Positions 1-4,678 of a DNA stretch of 5,574 nt are shown here, piece after piece (within the stretch, counting starts at the first letter, position 1; the number at the start of each line of letters is the position of its first letter). The stretch covers positions 1,451 through 7,024 of the forward strand of contig DIZP01000004.1 of assembly GCA_002429375.1 (NCBI GenBank). The letters are read 5' to 3'. Below the pieces are notes generated by a model. The model was not told where the DNA came from. It ran no database searches and saw nothing but the letters and a program-made list of their open reading frames with translations. This DNA is from a bacterium UBA6025. Its GTDB lineage: Bacteria; Patescibacteriota; Saccharimonadia; Saccharimonadales; Saccharimonadaceae. The translations under genes and the position numbers were made by a program.

Positions 1-1578
1 GCCAGCAGTGAAAAAATCGTGGCCCTCGTACCGCCTAAGCGCGTCGGCGTTCTTCAGAGCGCGGTGAACCTACGGTTACTGGAACGGATGGCCAAAAATG
101 CCAATAAACACATGGTCTTGATTACGAACAACCAAGCGCTGATCGGATTGTCGGCCGTGGCCGGAATTCCGGTTGCAAAGAACCTTCAGTCCAAGCCTGA
201 GATCGCCGAAATCCCAGCGCTGAGCGTTGATGACGGCGATGATATTATTGACGGCGCTCAACTGCCGATTGGTGAACTGCAAAAGACGGCTGATATTGCC
301 GATGACGGTGACGCGTCAATGAATAAGGCGATCAATAGCATAGCGATTGACGATAAATCGGTTTCGGTTGCCGCCCTTGGTGCGACCGTCGCCAAGAAAT
401 TCAACAAGGCCAAGACGGGTGTTAAAGTACCGAACTTCAACTCATTCCGCAAAAAACTCTTTATCGGTATCGCAGCTGGCGTTTTGCTTATCGGGTTTTT
501 GGTCTGGGCAGCCTTGTTTGCGCCGGCCGCAAAAGTTATTATTACAGCTCGTACCACGCCAGCTTCGGTGAATACTACCGTGACACTGGGCGGTAACGCC
601 GCCACGGACGTCGCGAAAGGCCTTATTCAATCAACCTTTCAAACAACAAAGAAAGATGTCAGTGCTGATTTTACGGCGACTGGCAGTAAAGATGTTGGCG
701 CAAAGGCGACGGGTACTATGACCGTCACACGGACATCGGTATCAAATAGCGCCCTGACGGTACCAGTGGGGACGTCGTTTACCGATGGCAGCCTGATATT
801 CTACAGTACTCAAGCCACGACTTTAGCCGGAACACAGGTTGGGCCGAACGGGATTGTCCAAGATTCAGCAACAATCAAGGTTGTCGCCGCTAACTCGGGT
901 GAAACTTATAATCTTTCCGCCCGTTCATATCAATCGGATGTTAGTGGTATCAGCTCTGACGGGAGTGTAATGGCGGGCGGAACGACTAAGGTTGTCGCCG
1001 TTGTGACTGCTGACGACGTTCAAAAAGCCGGTGCCGCCTTAGTCGAACAACCAAGTGATCAGATTAAAGCCCAGCTAGTCAAACAATTTACCAACGGCGA
1101 AGTAGTGATTGACGATAGCTTTACTATCGACCGCGCTCCCGCTACTTCCGTCCCGGCGATCGGTGCCGAAGCGACTGGTCCCGCCAAACTGACCAGCTCG
1201 ACGACCTACACGATTACGGCGATTGCCAAAAGCGACCTCGAAATTTACCTCAAGGCAAATATCGAGAAGCAACTAGTTGGTAAAGATACCCAACGTATTT
1301 ATGACGACGGAATTAGCAAGGTGAAACTTTCAGGTTTTGCTAAAGCTGGCGACACGAGCACCGTCAATATTGTCAGTACCGGACAGATTGGTCCAAAAAT
1401 AGACGAAGCTGCTATTAAAGAGCAGGTAAAGGGCAAGATATACGGTGAAGCACAATCAACCCTTCAGGCGATTGACGGAGTCAGTAACGTCGATATCCAA
1501 TTCTCGTACTTCTGGGTACGAACGGTTCCAAGTAATGTCGACAAGATTACGGTTGAGTTTAAGCTCCAGAATGAATAG
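1..1578 (+). CDS. Single-pass membrane protein with baseplate-J-like outer region, Patescibacteria-type (5' partial)
   Basis: The frame is open from base 1, so the true start lies upstream; the GTG at 19 is an internal valine. 525 residues are visible (numbered from base 1). The N-terminal piece, about residues 1-70, carries the patterns EKIVALVPPKR and AKNLQSKPEI, which I recall from a family widespread in Patescibacteria. An acidic linker follows, then a basic stretch (FRKK at 149-152) and one membrane helix at about 153-174, so positive-inside rules put the N-terminus in the cytoplasm and about 350 residues outside. Residues about 241-305 (VPVGT at 254-258, then G300 and N304) resemble a baseplate J-like domain, rich in Thr, Ser, Ala and Val. 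The C-terminal part has the GQIGP and FWVRTVP patterns typical of the family. No cysteine is visible. Function is unknown; a structural or adhesive envelope role is inference. It overlaps ruvX by 8 bases. The frame is secure, the family fairly secure, the function not. Confidence 0.8.
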   Translation, partial: ASSEKIVALVPPKRVGVLQSAVNLRLLERMAKNANKHMVLITNNQALIGLSAVAGIPVAKNLQSKPEIAEIPALSVDDGDDIIDGAQLPIGELQKTADIADDGDASMNKAINSIAIDDKSVSVAALGATVAKKFNKAKTGVKVPNFNSFRKKLFIGIAAGVLLIGFLVWAALFAPAAKVIITARTTPASVNTTVTLGGNAATDVAKGLIQSTFQTTKKDVSADFTATGSKDVGAKATGTMTVTRTSVSNSALTVPVGTSFTDGSLIFYSTQATTLAGTQVGPNGIVQDSATIKVVAANSGETYNLSARSYQSDVSGISSDGSVMAGGTTKVVAVVTADDVQKAGAALVEQPSDQIKAQLVKQFTNGEVVIDDSFTIDRAPATSVPAIGAEATGPAKLTSSTTYTITAIAKSDLEIYLKANIEKQLVGKDTQRIYDDGISKVKLSGFAKAGDTSTVNIVSTGQIGPKIDEAAIKEQVKGKIYGEAQSTLQAIDGVSNVDIQFSYFWVRTVPSNVDKITVEFKLQNE

Positions 1579-1984
1579 CCGCGTGAATCTCGTTTGCCTC
1601 GATGTCGGCGAAAAACGTATCGGTGTGGCCGTCGCCGATACATCGGTTCGTATCGCCGTGCCGTATGAAACGATTGAAGTTGATGGCAGTGAACTCGAGG
1701 CTATCGCTAAAATAGTCGTAGCTGAAAATGCCGAAACACTTGTGGTCGGCTATCCGCGAAATCAATCGGGTGAGGCGACGGCGCAGACCCGTTACGTCGA
1801 AGCCTTCGCCGCGACGTTAAAAGACATTGCTCCGACGATTGTTTTTCAGGACGAGTCGCTGACCAGTGTTATCGCCGAGCAGCAACTGGCCACCCACAAG
1901 CGACCGTATAGCAAGGGTGATATTGATGCTCGAGCCGCCGCTATTATTCTGCAGGATTATTTGGAGCTCCATTATGCCCGATGA
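1571..1984 (+). CDS. ruvX: RuvX/YqgF-family putative Holliday junction resolvase / pre-16S rRNA nuclease
   Basis: The 137-residue protein has the normal length for this RNase H-fold nuclease family, which acts in the cytoplasm and is linked to 5' processing of pre-16S rRNA and, by homology, to Holliday junction cleavage. Visible motifs: LDVGEKRIGVAVAD at 10-23 with the first catalytic Asp at D11; VVGYPRNQSG at 58-67, the counterpart of the usual GLP...G loop; DESLTS at 94-99 with acidic E95; and DIDARAAAIILQDYL at 117-131 with the last catalytic Asp at D119. The Arg of the usual DERLT motif is Ser here (S96), and the Leu of GLP is Tyr (Y61). I chose ATG 1571 because it gives the family length and puts the first motif ten residues in; the frame stays open upstream to 1445, but inside the previous gene. 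No clear Shine-Dalgarno precedes it, which fits coupling to the upstream gene (8-base overlap). It overlaps mltG by 11 bases. Confidence 0.93.
   Translation: MNSRVNLVCLDVGEKRIGVAVADTSVRIAVPYETIEVDGSELEAIAKIVVAENAETLVVGYPRNQSGEATAQTRYVEAFAATLKDIAPTIVFQDESLTSVIAEQQLATHKRPYSKGDIDARAAAIILQDYLELHYAR
1963..1976 (+). promoter_or_regulatory. Ribosome binding site and start of mltG
   Basis: GGAG at 1963-1966 sits 7 bases before the ATG at 1974. This fixes the mltG start inside the end of ruvX, although the frame is open further upstream to an ATG at 1866. The residues from the upstream extension do not resemble an MltG N-terminus, and they lie over conserved ruvX sequence. Confidence 0.7.
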
Positions 1985-3146
1985 ACCGACCGACCAACCC
2001 CCCGTTGTGGTGCCGCCAATCTTACAGCAACCTATCAATGGTCAAGAAAGCGGCTTGAGCATTTCTGGCAGGCACTTTAAGATAACTAAATTGCGGGTTA
2101 GTGTGATAGTGGCTGCTGTGCTAATTGGATGCGCGGTAGCTGCCTGTTTATGGTACGGCTCGCAGCTAAGACCCCTCACGTCCGATAATCAAAAATACAT
2201 TAAAGTAACTGTCGAATCCGGATCCACTCCCTCCCAAATTGGTCAATTGCTGCAAGATAAGTCGGTTATCCGCAGTAGTGTGGCTTTTGATATTAATACC
2301 CGTTTATCTGGTACTCGCGGGAAACTGCAAGCCGGGACATATCGTCTCTCGCCAGCTCAATCTACGCCTCAGATCGTGGAACATTTAGTTAGTGGTAAAG
2401 TTGACCAGTTCAATATTACTTTTTTCCCAGGGGCGACTCTGGTTGATACGACCACTCAATCCGAATCTAAAAGATTAGATGTAACTACGGTGTTAATGAA
2501 GGCTGGATATTCCAAGTCGGAAATCAGCGCAGCATTGAAGAAGACATACAACTCGACGTTATTTGATAGTAGCAAACCTGTTGGTAGCGATCTTGAGGGT
2601 TATATATACGGCGATACCTACAATATCGGTAGTGACGCAACCGTCGAAGACATATTGCAACGAACCTTTAGCGAGTATGCGCAAATTATTAAGGACAATA
2701 ATCTTGTTGCTGGTTTTAAACAACAAGGTATGACGCTCTATCAGGGTATAACGTTGGCTTCGATTATTCAGCGAGAGGCGACTGTATCCGATAACAACGA
2801 ACCGACGACTGATCAAAAACAAATAGCGCAAGTTTTTTACACGCGTCTAAAAGCAGGTATGCCACTTGGATCAGATGTTACTTTTATTTATGCCGCTAAT
2901 AAACTAGGTGTAAAGCCGATCTCTACGCTTGATTCACCGTACAACACCCGTATCATCACAGGGTTGCCACCAGGCCCAATTGCTACCCCGGGACTTAGCG
3001 CCCTTAAAGCGACCGCAGCACCAGCCGCAGGCGATTTTGTCTACTTTGTAGCTGGTGATGACGGCAAAACCTACTTTGGTCGGACACTTGAGGAGCATCA
3101 GGCGAACGTCGCTAAATATTGCAAAGTAGCCTGTAACCAGCCTTAA
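1974..3146 (+). CDS. mltG: Endolytic murein transglycosylase MltG (YceG-like)
   Basis: The 390-residue product matches the MltG family, inner-membrane lytic transglycosylases that cleave nascent peptidoglycan strands and limit glycan length. Order of parts: a Pro/Gln-rich cytoplasmic tail (1-38), one membrane helix at about 41-61, a LysM-like subdomain at about 76-145 (ESGSTPSQIGQLL, then GKLQAGTYRL), and the catalytic YceG domain at about 200-385. Family signatures include DLEGYIYGDTY (206-216), LASIIQREAT (261-270), FYTRLKAGMPLGSD (288-301), SPYNTRIITGLPPGPIATPG (321-340) and YFVAGDDGKTYF (357-368). E268 aligns with the catalytic Glu of the usual IVEKET motif; the first Glu of that motif is Gln (Q266). 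The start is ATG 1974, with GGAG 7 bases upstream. It overlaps ruvX by 11 bases, and the ruvX-mltG neighbourhood is also found in Bacillus (yrrK/yrrL) and in Actinobacteria. VLIGC at 49-53 looks like a lipobox but sits inside the helix and rather far from the N-terminus. No terminator is visible after the stop. Confidence 0.95.
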   Translation: MPDEPTDQPPVVVPPILQQPINGQESGLSISGRHFKITKLRVSVIVAAVLIGCAVAACLWYGSQLRPLTSDNQKYIKVTVESGSTPSQIGQLLQDKSVIRSSVAFDINTRLSGTRGKLQAGTYRLSPAQSTPQIVEHLVSGKVDQFNITFFPGATLVDTTTQSESKRLDVTTVLMKAGYSKSEISAALKKTYNSTLFDSSKPVGSDLEGYIYGDTYNIGSDATVEDILQRTFSEYAQIIKDNNLVAGFKQQGMTLYQGITLASIIQREATVSDNNEPTTDQKQIAQVFYTRLKAGMPLGSDVTFIYAANKLGVKPISTLDSPYNTRIITGLPPGPIATPGLSALKATAAPAAGDFVYFVAGDDGKTYFGRTLEEHQANVAKYCKVACNQP

Positions 3147-3174
3147 TTGGGCAAATACATACTAATAAAACAAA

Positions 3175-3203
3175 TTGACATATTATGCAATACTTGCTAA
3201 ACT
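3175..3203 (+). promoter_or_regulatory. Strong sigma70-type promoter with extended -10, upstream of the LysM-CHAP gene
   Basis: A perfect -35 box TTGACA lies at 3175-3180. After exactly 17 bases comes the -10 box TAAACT at 3198-3203 (4 of 6 consensus bases), preceded by TGC at 3195-3197, an extended -10 element. The surrounding sequence is AT-rich and lies just after the mltG stop. Transcription would start near 3210, about 310 bases before the TTG start at 3518. This makes the LysM-CHAP gene its own unit, although read-through from mltG is possible because I see no terminator between them. Confidence 0.8.
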
Positions 3204-3347
3204 AATGAAAGCACATTTGTGACTTCGACTACTGGTACGGCCTAAAAAACTCTATCAGCGAGCGGGAAGCCCGAAGCACGGATGAGCCTACCAATAAATG
3301 TCGCACGGGTACCGAAACAGAACACTTTCAGTAAATGATATTAACTA

Positions 3348-3455
3348 ATGAAGTCGGTCGACACGTACCCCGTTCTTATCCGCTGCATCGCGGAAGAAGC
3401 AAGACAAAGTAAGGTAGACGCCCTTGTAGTAATACAGACGGCAGGAGAACGATAA
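3348..3455 (+). CDS. Possible 35-codon small ORF in the leader
   Basis: An ATG at 3348 opens a 35-residue frame that begins MKSVDTYPVLIR and ends TAGER before TAA at 3453-3455. No good Shine-Dalgarno precedes the ATG, and the length is possible by chance. It is listed because its stop falls in the window expected for translational coupling: AGGAG at 3443-3447 lies within its last codons, and its stop shares one base with a potential ATT start (3455) of the LysM-CHAP frame. It could be a leader peptide, a remnant, or nothing. No domain is recognised. Confidence 0.2.
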   Translation: MKSVDTYPVLIRCIAEEARQSKVDALVVIQTAGER

Positions 3456-3457
3456 TT
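3443..3457 (+). promoter_or_regulatory. Shine-Dalgarno with possible upstream non-ATG start (ATT 3455) for the LysM-CHAP gene
   Basis: AGGAG at 3443-3447 is the best Shine-Dalgarno in the leader. Seven bases later an ATT at 3455-3457 lies in frame with the LysM-CHAP gene, and an ATA precedes it at 3452. The frame is open from 3413 (stop TAA at 3410) and has no ATG or GTG before the TTG at 3518. The TTG has AGG only 2 bases before it, too close for a normal ribosome site. Starting at 3455 would give 385 residues instead of 364, adding a 21-residue cytoplasmic extension. ATT starts are rare (infC is the known example), so this is an alternative, not the main call. Confidence 0.35.
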
Positions 3458-3517
3458 CGTAATCAGATCGCAACGAGCCTTGCTCAAGGATCAACTGTCG
3501 CACTAAGACAGCAGGTA

Positions 3518-4612
3518 TTGGCCCGCAATCGCAAAAGAGCGAAGGGTACTCCAAAAACCTCAACCATCGCAATTTACGCCAGTATTTTCGCCCTCATCGC
3601 CGCAGTTGTCGCGGTTGGCTACCACGCACCCCAACAGTCAGACGGTATTGCCAACGCGACGACGATAGTGTCTGATACTCAGACGCAAAAAACCTCAGTT
3701 AATGAACTTGTCGCGACTAATTTGGCCGCGAATCTTGCTGAAACTACTAACTTGTCAGTGGCAACTAACATTGCCAACCTGGCCGTATCATTAACGGCTA
3801 AAAATGAGTTGACGCAAACGAACGACACGCTGATGACAAAGCCGCAGATTCTTCAGCCGACCGCCGAAAGTCGTCTGATTGTTGCTCATACCGTCAAAGC
3901 GGGTGACAGCGCTGATTCGCTCGCGACCCAATACGGTATTTCCAAAGATACGATTAAGTGGGCAAATAATCTCACTTCAGATGCGCTGATACCAGGCACG
4001 GTTCTGCAGATACTGCCTACCGACGGGGTACAATACACCGTCAAGGCTGGGGACACGCTTCAGTCAATCGCTCAGAAATATAATGTCGATCAATCTCGTA
4101 CCGTGCTTTATAATGACCTCGATCAATCTGGTATTACCGCAGGTATTAAAATTATCCTACCTGGTGGTACCCTGCCTTCGACAGAGCGTCCGGGTTACGT
4201 TGTGCCACGAGCAGTAAACTATGGCGACGGTGGTGGTAGCTCTGGTTATAGTTCGGGTTATAACAACGACCGTGGTTCAGCCGGTAATCGCTATGCCTAT
4301 GGTCAGTGTACGTGGTATGCCTATGAACGGCGCGCGCAGCTGGGTATGCCGATTGGTAGCTTCTGGGGCAACGCCTCGAGCTGGGCCAGTGCTGCCAGAG
4401 GTTCCGGATACCTCGTTGACCATACCCCTTCGGCTGGGGCTGTCATGCAAAATGGTGGCGGCTACGGACACGTGGCTATCGTCGAGAGTGTCGCTCCTAA
4501 CGGTGATATCTCGATTAGTGAGATGAACAACTCTGCCTATGGCGGCTGGAACATCATTAGTCATCGTACGATGAGTGGTGGCCAGGCCACTTCCTATAAC
4601 TATATTCACTAG
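3518..4612 (+). CDS. Membrane-anchored peptidoglycan hydrolase with two LysM domains and a CHAP domain
   Basis: 364 residues from TTG 3518. Order of parts: a basic head (1-15, many Arg and Lys), a hydrophobic segment at 16-35 (signal anchor or uncleaved signal peptide), an Asn/Thr/Ala-rich spacer to about 118, LysM 1 at about 124-167 (HTVKAGDS to ILP), LysM 2 at about 173-215 (YTVKAGDT to ILPGG), a Gly/Ser/Tyr-rich linker at about 235-258, and a C-terminal CHAP domain at about 258-364. The CHAP catalytic set is visible: C264 in YGQCTWYAYERR, H318 in GHVAIVE, and E335 with N337 in ISEMN. LysM domains bind GlcNAc-containing glycans; CHAP enzymes act as amidases or endopeptidases on the peptide part, here outside the membrane. 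Which bond is cut cannot be read from sequence. The gene has its own promoter and a long leader, and a hairpin follows it. The start is uncertain: an ATT at 3455 has the better Shine-Dalgarno. A role in division or in remodelling the wall at host contact is inference. Confidence 0.92.
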   Translation: MARNRKRAKGTPKTSTIAIYASIFALIAAVVAVGYHAPQQSDGIANATTIVSDTQTQKTSVNELVATNLAANLAETTNLSVATNIANLAVSLTAKNELTQTNDTLMTKPQILQPTAESRLIVAHTVKAGDSADSLATQYGISKDTIKWANNLTSDALIPGTVLQILPTDGVQYTVKAGDTLQSIAQKYNVDQSRTVLYNDLDQSGITAGIKIILPGGTLPSTERPGYVVPRAVNYGDGGGSSGYSSGYNNDRGSAGNRYAYGQCTWYAYERRAQLGMPIGSFWGNASSWASAARGSGYLVDHTPSAGAVMQNGGGYGHVAIVESVAPNGDISISEMNNSAYGGWNIISHRTMSGGQATSYNYIH

Positions 4613-4628
4613 GACACGGTCACTGCTT

Positions 4629-4660
4629 GAATCGCCCCTGTTAATTCCGAGGCGATTTTG
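4629..4660 (+). terminator. Candidate weak intrinsic terminator after the LysM-CHAP gene
   Basis: AATCGCC at 4630-4636 is the exact reverse complement of GGCGATT at 4651-4657, and a G-T pair at 4629/4658 can extend the stem to 8 pairs. The loop is 14 bases, and the 3' arm runs into a short T stretch (4656-4659). The T tract is short and the loop large, so termination may be inefficient. The hairpin overlaps the region where the obg -35 would lie. Confidence 0.45.
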
Positions 4661-4667
4661 CTATAAT
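4639..4667 (+). promoter_or_regulatory. Promoter of obg with consensus extended -10
   Basis: TATAAT at 4662-4667 is a perfect -10 box, preceded by TGC at 4659-4661 (extended -10). The -35 position, 17-18 bases upstream (TGTTAA at 4639-4644), is poor, as is common with extended -10 promoters. The predicted transcription start is near 4674, about 5 bases before the obg ATG. The upstream half overlaps the terminator-like hairpin. Confidence 0.75.
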
Positions 4668-4678
4668 AGCGGGTAAGT

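Larger units (their letters stand above)
3204..3517 (+). other. Long 5' leader before the LysM-CHAP gene, candidate structured RNA
   Basis: About 300 bases lie between the predicted transcription start near 3210 and the TTG start, with no convincing large gene on either strand. By hand I can pair CGGG 3263-3266 with CCCG 3270-3273 (AAG loop), GC 3258-3259 with GC 3276-3277 across a purine-rich internal loop, and CTC-ATC 3250-3256 with GATGAG 3281-3286 (T3253 bulged). All of these can be closed by GGTAC 3234-3238 with GTACC 3309-3313. Further on, CCGC 3380-3383 pairs with GCGG 3390-3393. The strand at 3305-3312 can instead pair with 3365-3373. I compared it by eye with c-di-AMP (ydaO), c-di-GMP, guanidine and Mg riboswitch consensus sequences and found no convincing match. 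Whether it is a riboswitch, another cis-regulator or plain untranslated sequence is undecided. Confidence 0.45.

Noticed and set aside
1445..1570. Upstream extension of the ruvX frame to ATG 1445
   Set aside because: The extension overlaps the conserved C-terminal end of the preceding gene and would add 42 residues before the family's normal N-terminus.
1866..1973. Upstream extension of the mltG frame to ATG 1866
   Set aside because: It overlaps the catalytic C-terminal motifs of ruvX, and a good Shine-Dalgarno marks ATG 1974 instead.
1571..1984. UGA reassignment (Gracilibacteria-like code)
   Set aside because: The ruvX TGA falls right after a normal RuvX C-terminus; reading through it enters the frame over mltG with no family resemblance.
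2118..2147. Lipobox-like sequences in MltG (LIGC at residues 50-53, VAAC at 55-58)
   Set aside because: They fit the lipobox pattern, but lie beyond a 40-residue N-terminal tail inside a normal membrane helix, and MltG proteins are usually anchored by that helix.
3204..3340. c-di-AMP (ydaO) or c-di-GMP riboswitch before the LysM-CHAP gene
   Set aside because: Only short pieces such as GCCCGAA and GGTACCGA recall those consensus sequences; the long conserved blocks are absent, so context alone does not justify the name.
3345..3572. 75-codon minus-strand ORF across the leader and the start of the LysM-CHAP gene
   Set aside because: It starts at TTG, shows no recognisable domain, contains an unlikely mix of Cys and Tyr residues, and runs antisense to a gene start. 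It is more likely a chance frame.
4221..4526. 101-codon plus-strand ORF inside the CHAP coding region
   Set aside because: It lies wholly within a well-supported CHAP domain in another frame, and its translation is low-complexity Val/Thr/Met sequence.
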